A DNA stretch of 64,000 nt from Imbricaverruca yamaguchii (Eukaryota > Arthropoda > Thecostraca > Neoverrucidae), in NCBI GenBank assembly GCA_034440575.1, contig JAOTOL010001562.1, forward strand, positions 1,710,001 through 1,774,000. The letters are read 5' to 3'. Shown piece by piece: positions 27,514 through 41,204 of the stretch. A program made the position numbers and the translations under genes. The notes under the pieces are model-generated. The model made no database searches, was not told the origin of the DNA, and was given only the letters and a program-made list of their open reading frames with translations. Numbering within the stretch: position 1 is the stretch's first letter; each line of letters opens with the position of its first letter.

Positions 27514-29349
27514 TAAACGGATTTTTGCCGCAGCGACGGCCGAGCCGGTTTTTGTGCTGATTCTATCGCGAATCCTCATCAGGAGTCGGCGCGGCCGCCG
27601 CGGTAGAAGGTCAAGTCCCAAATAGTGGAGTGGCCGGCCGGAGCCGGTCTGGCCTGCTGTGGCGCGCACCGGTTCTGCAAGTAATCAGCCCGGCCGGCCG
27701 AATGTCGGCCCGTCGGGTCGTGATGGGCCACCGATAGGCCAGCGTCGACTGCATATTAATGGCCGCCGGGGTCATCCGCCGCCGCCGCCGGCGCAAAATG
27801 TAGCAGTGCAATAGTCGGTAATTGGCTGTGTGGCGGTGTGGAGTGTTGCTATTGCGGGCCGGCCGCCACTGCCGGTCAGTAACGAGCTGGCTGATGGTTC
27901 CGAAGGCGCATCACGTCACGGACCCAGGCCTGCCCTCGTCTGCCGACACGTCTCTCGGCGCGGGAGAAGCCACGCCCAACAGCGTCTGGGTGCCGACACG
28001 CCTTCCTCTGAAGACACGCCCGTGCCACCCCGTCGGCGGCGTCGCAGAACGGCTTTATGTCGGCTGGCACATTGAATGCTTTGGTTGTAATTGATTCGAT
28101 GAAATTTGCTTAGGGTTGGCCAGGCTCGATGGCCCTGCTACCGTACGCTGAGAATCCCGGGAAAAGGGATTTATATCTCATCTTTCCTTTTAGCATACGC
28201 AACGCCATGGCTAATTTCTACATTATATATAAATTTACGAAAATATCAGGTCACGGCCCCTCGCCTCTCAAGGTATGACCGCCAAACGAGATGCTAGACA
28301 TGTGAGAATAATAGGGGGGACGACACCCGCATACATGAGCCAAATTTGTATACCCACAGGCCCTGAGCCCTGAATGTGCAACAACAAAATGTCAAAAGAA
28401 GCTGCCAAGCTCACCCCTCCCGACAATACCATATTCTGTCATCTTGCCCCCCCCCCCGTCGCTTTCCATAGTCGTTCTACGTGATGAGCCACGCAAATAT
28501 TGTGCACCACCAGGGTTTGTCTTTTTTTTGACAATTATGCCCCAAGATGGTGGACATCGGTCAGACTAGCTATGATATCGAAAGAAGCCAACAATATTGC
28601 ACGTCAAAAATGGCGTGAGGAAAATGGCGGTTGTTAGTAAAACGTGTTTTATGATGGCAATGACAAAATGGTGGGCTATAAAAATTGGATGAACCAATGT
28701 AGTGGAACGCAGTCATATTTCAGACACGTCAATTCAGGGAATTAGATATCTGCTCGAAAGGGTCAAAGCGAATTTCTGTTAAGTGTTGGTTTACACGCAA
28801 ATTTTATAATTCCAGGACACGGGCACTGCGGCCACCACGCAGAAGTCTGCGGCGTTTCGCGAGGGCGCGCGACCAAACAGGCACGCTCCCCCCCCCCCCC
28901 AGTCCAACCGTTCCAGCTCAGGCTGAAGGCACAGACTGAAGGGAATATCAGTGCAGTAACAGCGGGAAAACCCGCGACGGCTGGTCCATCAGCGATGCGG
29001 AGGCTCACTGCTCGGGGTCGTACCAAAGAGCACGTGCGATGCTCGTGAGGCATTATAGGTGGAGCAGCTGGAGCATTGGGTGGTGGTCCACCAGTGGACG
29101 AGACCGGAGCACAACTGTGAGCCTGCCGCCGCTATGGGCCCAGCCCGGTTCTGGTGCAGTTCACTTATATGTATCATTCAAGTTAGTGTTGTCTTCATGG
29201 GCATCTTTTGAATGGATTTTGCCATCATTTGTTCTGCTGTCACTTGATCATAAATACTCATGCTTGCAAGTATGCATTTGATTCGCTGTTGGTGTACCAA
29301 TGTACGTAATACAAACCGATGCAGTTTGTGAAATAAATCGCCACATTTT

Positions 29350-29391
29350 CCCTGCTTCATAAGCTTACCTTCAGGCACTTATGAAGCAGGG
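29350..29391. other. Perfect 14-bp inverted repeat (hairpin)
   Basis: CCCTGCTTCATAAG and its exact complement CTTATGAAGCAGGG, separated by 14 bases, in intron 1. Confidence 0.9.
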
Positions 29392-31683
29392 ATTCTTTTA
29401 TGCTGTGCAGCCTTTTTGAACATCTGAAACATGCCAGGCGGATCACGTAGCAACATCGCACGCCATAGCGCAGCAATAAAATCACGTGATAATCGTACTT
29501 ATCGCAAGCCAGAACAAACCGAACGGCTTCAGGTTTATTGTAAAACAGTCACTGGTGTGTTGAGAAATAAAGCCTTTGTTTCAGCCGATGGACTAGTGCA
29601 TTCCCACACCAAGACACGATAAGCACACGACACGCATACACGCGATACAAAAAAACACGATACACACACATCGTGTACTTCAGCTACTGTTTATAGGATG
29701 AGCACTCGAGAATCGGCGTAATCGTCTTGACATAATGAACACATTTATTAGCGTATGCATACGCACTTTTCTTTGCAGCGGCTGCTGAACCGCTATTACT
29801 GCATGCGTCATCATGGAATAATATCGCCTCGTCCTGTCGATCCACTGCATGAGCCCAGTCCGCCTGCTAGTCTGCAATGTTCGTGGCATCTCTAAGATCG
29901 AGATTGGCGGTTACTTACCTAATTCTGTGATTCACGATATCGGCCGAGGAGGCTTGCCATCTTCCTTGGTGCACTTTGTTTGCTATTCCTCCATAGCATT
30001 CCTCCATAGTATGTCCTCCATTGGGTCTGGACGGGAGCGCGCAGGGGCTTCCTCACGCGCCACCAATGGCACTCCAGCCCCCTCTTGGGACATTTTCCCG
30101 CGTCTAGTGAGCGGTCGTCAGGTCCTAACGGAAGAAATATCCTCCACCCTTACCGTGGGTATCTCTCGGAGAGCAGCAGGACGCCTTTGATGCCTGTCTG
30201 GTGATGGCCTCATCGTACAGCCCAAACTTACCCTGCTGAGCACAATAACGGACTTGGCTGTACCTTTTGGCCAAATGTCTATGCAACGGTGAGCGTTCTT
30301 GGAAACGTGTCTTCTGGTCGCAAACAAGCTTCTCTTTTCACGTCGCCACCCAATCAGCCGCGATATTCGTTGTCATCGGGACATCAAATTCTTTAGCAAG
30401 GAAAATAACACGAACATGACGAATTCCGATTTTTCCGACGCATGGCGCCACGAGAACGCTGGAAACCAACCTGGACGTGTGCTTGCTTGGTCTTAGGTCG
30501 TTTGCATACCCTTATGACGTTTCTGAAAATCCTCCAAACATAGGCTGCTGAGATTTGGAGCATGGTGACCATGTCTAGAATATGTAGCGTGCATTGGTGA
30601 CTTACCGGATCAGTTTCTTTCTCGCGTCTACATCATCGGCTGGGCTCCAGGGTAAGCAGCGACACATTTTGTGTGCCCCCTCTATTCATATTGTCTTACC
30701 GGTGACCACTACAACTTTGCACAAAGTTCAATAACGTGTTGGAAGATCACATGTTCGACTCAGACTCTTAGCACTTGGACATAATATGTATGAATATGCT
30801 TACTGCTCATATGCTCTAGTGAGGGCAGCTCGTCACACCATGGCGAGTGGTCTAGAGCACACACTTGTTGACACCATTGCATAACATCTTGTGCGAAGGT
30901 CCAGGCTGCAGAAGAGACTGCTCCCGAGTATCCGCCCCCTCAGAGTCAGGTCTGAAGTGTCCTCCGGGCTTTGTGGCGCCTTCGGTTGGGAACAGCCCTG
31001 GAGATTCTGCTCCTTGCGAACAAAATAGTACCCCCGCTTAACTCAGAACTTGGAGCGTCTCCTTAGCATAGTGCGAGGAGGCGAGATCCGGCCAGAAGAC
31101 TGGGCCTCCGTGTGCAGAACTAACAAACGACATGGGCCGCTTCTGCATGCACTCCTTCCTGCATGTGTGACTGTCCATGTTACCTATGCTTGGACAGAAA
31201 AAAAGACTCCGATATTCATTGTGGGCTCATACCGAGCCAATACTGGCGCAATTATCATCAATTATCAATTATCATCCTGAATCCTGCATAATACCAGTCA
31301 AGCTGGCACGAACGTCATTTCCCTCTCAGTTTCTGTGCTTGGTGTCCGTTGTCACTGCATTAGCTGATCCAATGGTGTAGGTGAAAACATATGGGAAACC
31401 ACTTCATTAGATTATCTCCATGCAACGCTCACAGGCGCAACGATTAACGTTCTCGAAATGGAATGGGGATTGTCATGTTCTATTCTTTGTTCTTGTGCCC
31501 ATGAGTTGACGGTCGTAAATAAAACAAGAAAATGCAACGGTCTGAACAACACCAAACCTCTTATGCATATAACAATATAAAGATATGTCACTATCTGGTC
31601 TACCTGTAAAAATGATAGGGCAGATGAGAATTCGGTGCTGCGATATTAATAATGCAGTTGGTACCGACGATGGCTTGCAATTG

Positions 31684-32098
31684 CTCCAGCCAGGATGGTG
31701 TCATGGATTATAGGAGTTCTCATCGGTCAATTCTGCAGCATTGTATAATGGCGCAGCTCCAGCCAGGAGGTGTCAGGATGTCCTCATCAGTCAATTCTGC
31801 AGCAATGTATAACGGCCCCGTTCCAGCCAGGAGGTGTCAGGATGTCCTCAGCAGTCAATTCTGCAGCAATGTATAACGGCCCCGTTCCAGCCAGGAGGTG
31901 TCAGGATGTCCTCAGCAGTCAATTCTGCAGCAATGCATAACGGCCCCGCTCCAGCCAGGAGGTGTCAGGATGTCCTCATCAGTCAATTCTGCAGCAATGT
32001 ATAACGGCCCCGCTCCAGCCAGGAGGTGTCAGGATGTCCTCATCAGTCAATTCTGCACCAATGTATAACGGCCCCGCTCCAGCCAGGAGGTGTCAGGG
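31684..32098. repeat. 64-bp minisatellite (about 6.5 copies)
   Basis: The unit includes TCAGTCAATTCTGCAGCAAT and CCAGCCAGGAGGTGTCAGGA. Inner copies are nearly identical (GCTCCAG/GTTCCAG and CATC/CAGC variants); the first copy is diverged. In receptor intron 1. Confidence 0.95.
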
Positions 32099-35058
32099 TG
32101 CCAACACCAGCACATTATATAGTATGTAGTGTGCGCATTCCGTCCGGTATTGCATGCAGTCGTCCCCAAGCTCAAAGAACTAACTAATTGCTTGCTGTCA
32201 AATTAATCCCCGGTGCCGTCGTTCTCGTAGGGTAGGCACGTGCGAGCTACATTTGTAGCCGATTACAAGCTGCATAAAAGTATTCATATTTTGCTTCTCC
32301 TATGAAGGTAATTTTATCAGATACCAGGGAACAATGGTCCATTGCAGATATACATATGGCAGTGTTCGTTGTTCTTTCTTATTTCGACCAAGCGCAAATT
32401 CGCTCATTGGCTTTGCCTGGGCTGGTTTTCCCATTTTTCTTGTGTGATGGGAACTACACCTATAGTGGAGCGGCTGTCATGATCAGTATGTGAACTTGTA
32501 CTGTGTGTATTGTTTTGCCTATTCGTTCTCTATCTCTGAGAATGCGTTTGCTCCATTCACACTTAAATATGCGGCCATTATAATCAACACTAGCACTTTT
32601 TATATACCACTATGCTTTCCACAAACAACGAGACGCAAACCCACACTTGCCGAAGGCGAGAAAGTATCTCGAATTGTTGTTCGAATTTCTTGGATCCAAT
32701 TATTGTTTAACTTACAACATCTGTCGCAAAGAACATGATCATTTAGCTTATAAATGCACAGTTCCCACATGTTGCACATATCAGTTCTTCGCGGTCTTCG
32801 CAGTTTGGCTGTCAGTAGGCCACATGATGCGTATAGCCAGAAGCCGGCACTTTCCCCGCGCACGCGTACTGGGGTGTTTGTAGCCTGAAGTGGGTTGTTC
32901 CTGCTCAGACTGTGTGCCTGGGTGCCATGGGAATTCCAGACCACTCCGGCTCCCCACAATGTCAGGTATATGCGACACTATCCCGCGTATATCAATGTAC
33001 ACATTGATGCATGCTCAAATGCTATCGCATGTCGTCTGTGAACTCTGCAGGGACTTCCTGTTTCTGGCTGAAGCCTTATTCGTGCCCAAATGGTGTTGTA
33101 ACGTTTGCTCTACCACAAGCTAGATTGTCTGCCTCATGTTCTGTTTTTGCTTGCAATTGCGATTTGACATCTGGGGTTGATCGGAATAGGCGCGCCAAGC
33201 TGATTAGGTTTCATATTGTGTCACTGCGCACGCATTGAAGTGTATTTTGCATGCTTACTTGATGCGGGTATCACTGTGATTTATAACACGAAATCAGTCC
33301 ACTTCACTCCAAGTTTGCCAGCAATTTACAGCGTGCTGAAGTTCATTTACTTGAACATTTAGCGTTCGCTCCAAGTTACCATAACTGCTCTTATGTCATA
33401 ATGTAATACTTCGATTCAGCATTCAGCATAGAACAACGAGTCTATGGGCCAGATTCGCTATTCATGCTCCTGGTATGTGGTTCGCATTTTATCGTCACGG
33501 ATGCTAACTCGCCCCTTGTGTGAAATCAGCCGACTTGAAATGTGAAATCGGTTCTACCACCAAATGTTCCGTTGTAAAGAACTCTGTTCGGATAAGGCGG
33601 CTGCAACGGTGATCTGAAACCGTGGCACCTCCTGATGGGCGCAGAAGTTTCACCAGCAATACCCGAAGTCTTCAGATCCTTAGAGAAAATTTCATTGTTT
33701 TGTTAACTTGATGCGCTTTCTCGATTGCTCCAGCAGGTAGTATTTAAATAGACAGGCAAATGTTTCAAATACAAATATCAAGAGGAAAAGATGTGTGATG
33801 CTCAAGTGTATAGAATAGGCGTGATTCAAGTGTTTCCGATGATAAACTGCTCTGATTATTCGGCTCTGGGCTTTTGCCTTATTTTACGACGTGTCATTGC
33901 CAAACCTGATGGAACAAATTAAACCTGTAGAGGGCACATTTGACTCAAATGAAGCTATTTCACCTCAAGCCTCATCCTCCATCAGAATAGCACGCGTCTG
34001 TTGCATATATTACACCTAGTATGCAATATATGCGACTCGTCTCTGGGAGACGGATTAGTTGACTTGTGCACCTGGCTAGACTGGCACACATTGCTAAACC
34101 AGCCTTAATATTCCGCTCAGTTCTGGAAGATGTGGCAAATCCGGCGTTTGGTGCATTGCCAGTTATGTATTGCCACGACCACAAGGCCACCTGTGGACAC
34201 GTGCCGCTCGCCAGATCCGATCAAAGATGCATTGCTATCATTACCACGTATATTATTCACCGCAGTCCTACCGAGTACATGGCCAATATTTAATTCCATA
34301 TATCTATATTGTCGATAGTGAGGCTCAATAAGTTGAGTGCGATTAAATAAAAACTGTATCGCGTGTCCATAATCAGTGTGCGATGTACTGTCCGGTTGGT
34401 TCCCGGTTGATAGTGCGTACCCATCGGAGGGTGTCGATTCGTGTTGCTCGCTGAACTCCCGTGAAATCACCGCGCACCGGAGTCGGCCGCCGCACCTTCG
34501 TTTTACGCCTTGATGATAATTCGGTGCATCTTCGTCGTGCGTCTCACCTCCCAGAGATGGGTCAGCTGCCCTGTATAACTGGCTACGCCATCAATATTCA
34601 GGCAGGAGTATGGTACCATCCACCGCAAACATTACCGATCGGATAAATGGACTGAATTACCATTAATTTGGTGGCCGCTTGAAACGCGCCGCATGGCCGG
34701 CCATGCCCGCTGCTGGTGCTTGATGCCGCGGACGATCGGCCCAGTGGCGGCCGCTAGTGAGTGGTGTTGAGTTGCTTCGTCACCGTCCGGCCGGCGCGTG
34801 AGACCGTCCATCGCCTGGCCGCACCGACGCCCGGTAACAGATCGGTCCGACTGGTACGCCACGAGGCCCTCCCCGAGCCGCCCCGGGTCCCGGCCACACT
34901 TGTGTAACGTAGCTGTTTGTGCCGCTCGGCTTGTGATGCTGCGTGTCATGTTTAGCTGGCGACTGTGCACTCGGAGAGGAGGTGGCACTGGCCGCTCATG
35001 TTGAGACGGCACCTTCTCGACGAGACACAGGATAACGATGTGTTTCGTATTTTTACAG

Positions 35059-35208
35059 GATGCAAGAGCTTTTTCAAGCGAAGCGTACGGAAAAATCTAA
35101 CATACGCGTGTAGGGGCAACAGAAACTGCCCCATAGACACGCATCATAGGAATCAGTGTCAGTTCTGTAGACTGCGCAAATGTCTCAAAGTCGGCATGCG
35201 AAAAGAAG
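35059..35208 (+). CDS. svp: COUP-TF/seven-up nuclear receptor, coding exon 2 (rest of DNA-binding domain)
   Basis: The acceptor TTTTTACAG|GA restores Gly100 and then encodes residues 101-149. It completes the P-box (C-E-G-C-K-S, residues 98-103), which directs recognition of AGGTCA half-sites, and supplies the fourth Cys (101) of finger 1. The second finger uses Cys117, Cys123, Cys133 and Cys136 in the normal C-x5-C-x9-C-x2-C spacing, followed by the basic segment [13 protein letters not shown]. The donor is AAAGAAG|GTAAGC, phase 1. From my knowledge of the family, several residues depart from usual NR2F: Thr127 where Gln is normal, Phe135 for Tyr, Arg139 for Lys and Lys148 for Arg. All zinc ligands are intact, so the domain should fold. 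A TA microsatellite starts about 125 bp after the donor. Confidence 0.96.
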
Positions 35209-35333
35209 GTAAGCGGGCGCCGGATGCAGCCGAGGCGTGACCTGAACCGCTGCGACCAAGGGAGGGGAGGGACGCAGACGGGCCACCGTCCTCCATCAAC
35301 GCCTGGAACAGAATTGCTGCATCCTTCTTGTTG

Positions 35334-35351
35334 TATATTGTATATATATGC

Positions 35352-35422
<71 letters not shown>

Positions 35423-35440
35423 TTTTGTGTGTGTGTGTGT
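35334..35440. repeat. TA microsatellite followed by GT repeat
   Basis: About 80 bp of (TA)n then seven GT units, starting about 125 bp downstream of the exon 2 donor. Confidence 0.95.
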
Positions 35441-36593
35441 AATGTGATTAGTAGCGCAATAATGAGGGCATGAATATGCTTTATATATTACGCAGCATTA
35501 AAATCACCGCATATATCTATAACGTACTCGATTTAGCAATACATATCCTTAGGATGTACCGTCGTAAGGCGATAGACGCATCTTCCATGCGCTGTTGCGC
35601 GCTTTACCGCTGCGTAGCCGTGTGTTGTCCTGTTTCGCGGAACACACCATGGAGCCAGCCTGGCCGGGGTGGACGCGGTGCTGTGGTAGGCCTCACACGG
35701 CTGGAGCTGGTCTCAGAAATGTGGCCGAGCTGGTGCAAGGACAGGGCGTGAGCCGTAAGCCGGAGCCGAGCCGAGCTGGGCCGGGCCGGGCCGGCGGCGT
35801 GCCGGTGTCAGCTGCCACTGCGTCCCATCACACTGACCCTGGACAAAGATTATGACTTTCCTTGTCGGCTTGTAAGCGCGCTAAAAATAATACCCGACCG
35901 AATGGCCGTTGCGGCGAATTGCCGAACCTTGACCGTACATGTACGGAGTGAATTTGTGTCGTCAAAAGTGAGACTTTTTGTGGGCGAATGAGCGCTCCGT
36001 ACGGCGCCACTTCAGTTAATGGTGGTTAGCGACAATTGCGGCATAGCCACTACTGGAGGACCATGAAGCGATTTGCCATGAAGACGGCAGCTAAATGGTA
36101 GCGATGCACCGCCTCCGGTTGACGAGGCTGGTGCAACTGCTGCTACATACGCGCGTCACGATCTTCACCGGAGATAATGGCGCCGGCGAGGCGGACACCC
36201 GTGTACGCCCCAGTTCCGGCCGCCAGCGCGGACCCTCAGCCGTTCAGATAGGAAAACACTTCGTGATTTACGGCGTGTCCAGTCATACGTGGAGCATCGT
36301 ACGTAATTAGGAACCATTTCTCTTAAACTGCCGTACCATTTACTCAGCTTTTAAGTTATGGAATGATTGCTCACTTTGCCTCCCTTTTCTTCGCACGTAT
36401 GGGTAGTATTAGCCAGTTGAAATTGTACACCCTGAAGCCGGTAATTTGTTGTCATATGTTGAGTTCATGGGAGAATCTGGACTGTAGTAGGCGGCTGTCT
36501 TATGCCCATTTTTTTTCCTTTCAGGGCATTTGGACTATGGTAGTAAGTCATGAATCCTTTATTAATACTGTCAATCTCTGGTCTGTATTGTTA

Positions 36594-36634
36594 TAGTCAT
36601 AGTCATAGTCATAGTAATAGTGTTAGTCATAGTC
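36594..36634. repeat. Hexamer repeat (CATAGT)n
   Basis: About six copies of CATAGT with point changes (AATAGT, GTTAGT). Confidence 0.8.
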
Positions 36635-36859
36635 CATGCAAATCCACGAAATTCCTTTTCTGTAATCCGTCTGTTTTGGCACTCAAAACGGGATTAAGGT
36701 TAATGCTGCATAATTTGACTTGTTTTCACCGAAAATGAATGTATCTCACCTGGCCAAAATAAATAAAGGATGTCATCATATATAATAAATATAAGGATGT
36801 CATGAGAAATGTTTTTTTTTCTAATTGTCTTTGCAAATGATCTGTAGGATGTAGAATTG

Positions 36860-36885
36860 TTGCGAAAGCAGTGCTGCTTTCGCAA
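36860..36885. other. Perfect 12-bp palindrome
   Basis: TTGCGAAAGCAG-TG-CTGCTTTCGCAA in intron 2. Confidence 0.9.
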
Positions 36886-37144
36886 AAGGGCATGTTCATG
36901 CCATTTAATGCTCACATTGACGTAGGCTAGGCCAAACGGCACGATCAGAAAAACAGCAATTATCAATGTTGACAGGCGGGTACTTGCTGCAGTTGTCAGC
37001 ATTTTGGTAGGTTCAGAGCGTGGTCGTGCAGAAGGAAACCTACTACGACACATCTCGATAGCATTTTAACATTATCTCGAATATAATTTGCTTGGTATTT
37101 GTGGGCGCACGGTAGTCCTCGCGTGGGCAACTGTGCTTATGAGT

Positions 37145-37312
37145 CTCAAGCCTGCCGGGTCCCATCGAGAGTCCTCCAAGTATGCCGAGTCCTACCCAGA
37201 GCCCTTCAGGACTGCCGAGTCCCATCGAGAGTCCACCAAGTCTGCTGCGTCCCACCGAGAGTCCTCCAGGACTGCTGGATCCCATCGAGAGTCCCCCAGG
37301 ACTGCAGAGTGT
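37145..37312. repeat. 30-bp minisatellite (about 5.5 copies)
   Basis: The unit includes GAGTCCCATCGAGAGTCC and TCCAGGACTGCC with point variants. Confidence 0.88.
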
Positions 37313-38350
37313 AGCGGAGAGACCTTCATATCCATGTCGCTGCCTCTACTCCACTACCCCGCCCCATTATCCCGCCTCATTATCCCGCCTTATTACCCCA
37401 CTCCACTACCCGTCACATTATCCCGCCGCATTATCCCGCCTCATCGCCCCACTCCACTACCTCTCCCCATTATCCCTACTCATCACCATACTCTGTTTCC
37501 CCACCACACTACGTCGTCTTTGCCCCGCCGCACTTCACTTCCTAACCCTATTACCCCACTCTATTACCACATCCATTTCGCCTGATACCTCCACGTCACC
37601 ACATTGCCTCACTCCACCACCTCGCTGTATGGCCAACGCAGTCGATGCGCCCGAAAGCCCAAATAACCAACCAACCACCTCACCCACCACCTCACGTACC
37701 ACCACAACCTACCATCGTCCATACCCCGGCACCCCGCAACGACGCCCACCACCGCCAGTGGCGTGTCGTGACCAGCTCCGTTCCGATACATACGATCGTA
37801 CTCCGGCTCCCCTGGCTCCACTGCGGTACCGCCAGGCCCGTTTCCGTTCCTCCTGATCTGTCTCTGTATTTCCGGCTCTACCACAGGGCCTGGGCCTTGT
37901 CTCTGTACCTTTCATCATGTCCCTGGCTACCTCTGGCCCTGCCTCGGGATCTTCGGCCTTGTTCCTGTGTCTAATTCATTTTCCCCGAAACCTCGCGATT
38001 CTTCCCCAGGACCTTCGACTCTTCCCTGGGACCTCCCACTCTGCCCCGGGGCCTTCGGCCATCCCCACCTAACTAACTATTCCCTGGGAACTTCAGCTTT
38101 TTTCCGGGACCCTCAGCTCTTCCCCGAGACATCCGACCCTATCTCTGCACTTCCAGCTCTGCCTCGAGACATCTGCTCCTGCCTCTGTACCTCCTGGTCT
38201 GCCCCTCTGTCCTCGACCCTGTCGCTGTACCTCCGGCTCTGTCCTGGAACCTCTAGCCTGTCTCCGCACCTCAACACATCTTCCTCAGGACCTCAGGCTC
38301 TCTCTCTGTACCTGTACCTCTGCACCTCTGCACTTCTGTACCTCTGTACC
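37313..38350. repeat. Pyrimidine-rich degenerate repeats
   Basis: 37320-37620 repeats CATTATCCCGCCT-like words; 37840-38350 repeats CTCTGTACCTCCGGCTCTGC-like words with heavy divergence. The strong strand asymmetry (C/T on the plus strand) is the main feature. Confidence 0.7.
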
Positions 38351-39130
38351 GGTCCGCCGGCGGCTCCGACGGAGGCCGCCCGGCCACAGAGCCACCAGCT
38401 GAGCGCCGTGACACCGAGCGGACCTGCCGGGCAGCAGTGGCAGCTGCGGAGGCGGCGGCACGCTCCGCAGACGGCTTGCAGGCGCACCATCAGGGCCGTC
38501 TGGTGGTGAGGCGGCAGTGTGTGACCGTGGCGCGGCTACTGCCTCCTCTCAGGCGACTCGGCCGCCCGCCGACGCGCCCCTCCTGCGCTTCTGTGGCCTC
38601 CGGTAGAGCACCGGCTGTCGACCGGGCCGCCGAGACGATTGGCGAAGCGGTCGCCGCCGGCTGGCGGGTATTAATGGAGTCGAATGCCTGTTGTCATAGG
38701 TAACCGACGGCGCTATGAAAAAGTATTATCTTGTCAGACGGTCGGTCGGTGCCCGCTACAAATGGCGTAATTCGAGCCATGGTGCGCGGGCCGGCCGGCC
38801 GATTAGTTTCCCACACATGTCGAACTGGCACGTCGGCGGTGCCAGCCCCGCCGCGTCCGTTCGGCCCTGCGGCGGCGGCGCCGGCAGCGCTTCGATTGCA
38901 ACGATGACGGCAGCGTCACCGGATCCGGCGGCGCAGTATGCGGGCCGTCAACAGGGGCAGCTGGCCGGTGTCGCCGCCGCTGACGGCGCGACACGGCCGC
39001 CGGCGGCGACACAACGCGGCGTTTATTTGCGTCGCGGCCGACGCGGCCAGCCATCTGCTTCTGCGGCTGCCAGCCGCGACGCCCGGCATTCGGGGCACTT
39101 CCCCCATCCATTCAATAAAATCCATGGATG
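38340..39130. other. GC-rich island in intron 2
   Basis: CpG-dense with GGCCGGCCGG words and an AT-rich core near 38670 (GGTATTAATGG). It adjoins repeats on both sides. Coding potential is not supported because many frames are open on both strands. Confidence 0.45.
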
Positions 39131-39179
39131 CACAGGCGACACTTTCAGAGGGGTGGCTGCGGGGAGCCAGTCGGCCAGC

Positions 39180-39600
39180 AAGTCCGGGCGCCGCGCCGCC
39201 GTCTGCGGTCTCCGGCCGGGTGGTGGCCATGGTCGGAGTTTCCGGTCGGGGTAGTGGCGATGGTCGGGAGTCCCCGGCCGAGTGGTGGCCATGATCGGAG
39301 TCCCCGGTCGGGGAAGTGCCAATGGTCGGGAATCTTCGGTCTGACGTGGCCATGTTCGGGAGTCTCCAGTCGGGTGGTGGCCATGGTCGGGAATCTCCGG
39401 TCGGGTAGTAGCGGTGGTCGTGAATCTCTGGTCAGGTGGTGGCGATGGTCGGGAATCTCCGGTCGGATGGTGGCCATGGTCAGGAATCTCCAGTTCGGTG
39501 GTGGCGATGGTCGGGAATCTCCGGTGGGGCGGCGATGGTCGGGAGTCGCTGTCTCCCGTCGGCTGGCGATGACTGAGTGTCGCTGTGTCTCGGGTGGGGT
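39180..39600. repeat. Degenerate minisatellite of about 30-33 bp
   Basis: Recurring GGTGGTGGCCATGGTCGGGA followed by TCTCCGGTCGG-like sequence, around 12 diverged copies. Confidence 0.8.
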
Positions 39601-41204
39601 GACGGGACCGCCCGCCGGCCGGGCGTTTTTGTCGACGCACTGGCGACGGCGGCGGGTGGGTTTCCCTGACACTATCCCGAGAGTGTATCCGGCACAGAGG
39701 ACGTGTCGGAGGGTGCCTGACACAGTTGCTCATCGGGTAGGTTAGAATGTGCCCGAAACCACCGACCACATGACACGCCGTGGTGCCCAAAGCTTTCAGT
39801 GAAGAGGTCGGGCAATCTGTCTCCTCGGCTCCACTCTTGTGTCAAGGTTACATCATCACACCAGTTGCATTCGCTTCACAAGTTACTCATAGGTTCTCAC
39901 AGGTGCGGAAACTGTCACGGTAATGGCCTTGATCCCACAGGGGTGAGTGATGGAAGGGGTATCGGCACGCAAGTTGGAGGGAAGTGTTTGGGAATTAGGG
40001 GAGGGTGAGGGTAATCACCTCCCCGATTTTGGACGAGTTTTAACATTGACCCTGCGAGCGTTGAATGGAAATAATCCACTTAAAAATGGTTCTTACCCCT
40101 CCCACCGCTCCCTCGGCTTTGGAACAGCACCCGTAAAACTGATGAAGGTTGGCACCAACGACGTGGTGCACAATGCATGCATTGTGTTCTTGCTAGAACA
40201 GTGCTATTCAGTATCATTTGTCGGAACCGTTGCTATCTGCGCCGTCTTCCCCCTCCGTTTTCTCTGGGTTCCGCCCCATCCGCAACGCATGGTGCGCCAT
40301 GTTTCCCCTCCCCAACGCAAACTTTCCAGCAGCTCTGTCCTGTGCCTACCCCTGCCGCATCCTTCACTCTCCCAACACACACTTTCCAACATCTATCCGT
40401 GTCCGGTGCCTACCCACGCCGCATCCTCCGCTCCGTATGATACCTGCTCTGTCGAGCAATGCAGCCAGGATGATTTCGGGCTGGTTGAGACTGCCTTGAA
40501 CTCAAATAGCTAACGATTTCAAGGGAGGGGAACAGGAGGGGTGGCAGCCAATGATAAGGGGGCAGACCGGGCAGCTCTCGACTCTTGCTGGCACCAGACA
40601 GCTCTCAGTGGGAAGGATGTCCTTATCAAAAATAATCCGCCCTGCACCATACCGAACTGTGGGAAACGTAACAACGGTGATTTTGAAGTGGGGGAAATGT
40701 AAGAAGAGGGAGGAATTACTGGCATCCGAAAGCGTTCAGTATGGAAAAACTGAAGAAGAAAAAACTAAGCTTCCTCTGTATCTTTCCCCCGCGGCTATGC
40801 TACGTTCGGCCCGTTCTTGACTTGGGCTCCTAGCTGGAACCCGTGCCGCACCTGGACTCGGTCCTGCCTCGGGTACGCTCGGTGATCTCCGAGTCGCCGT
40901 CCATCTGCCGGCGACTCGTCCATCTAGCCTCACCCAACAGCGAACGGCGAGAGGTGCGCCCCTCGGACATCCACCGGCCGGCGGTAATCCCAGCGCGGCG
41001 CCGCGGCATACTGGCCGACTGCACCACGCAACACCGGGCCCAGCTGCTCAGCACGGACCCGACGCGCGGCATTTGTAAACTGGCCGGCGACAAACGCACT
41101 GAAGGTGAACACCACGCACATCAGCCTGGAATGTTTGGGCTAGCCGTGTAATCCGGGTGTTGTCCGGTCAGATCTCCTCCCGTTGCCGGCTCCCCGAAGA
41201 CGTG

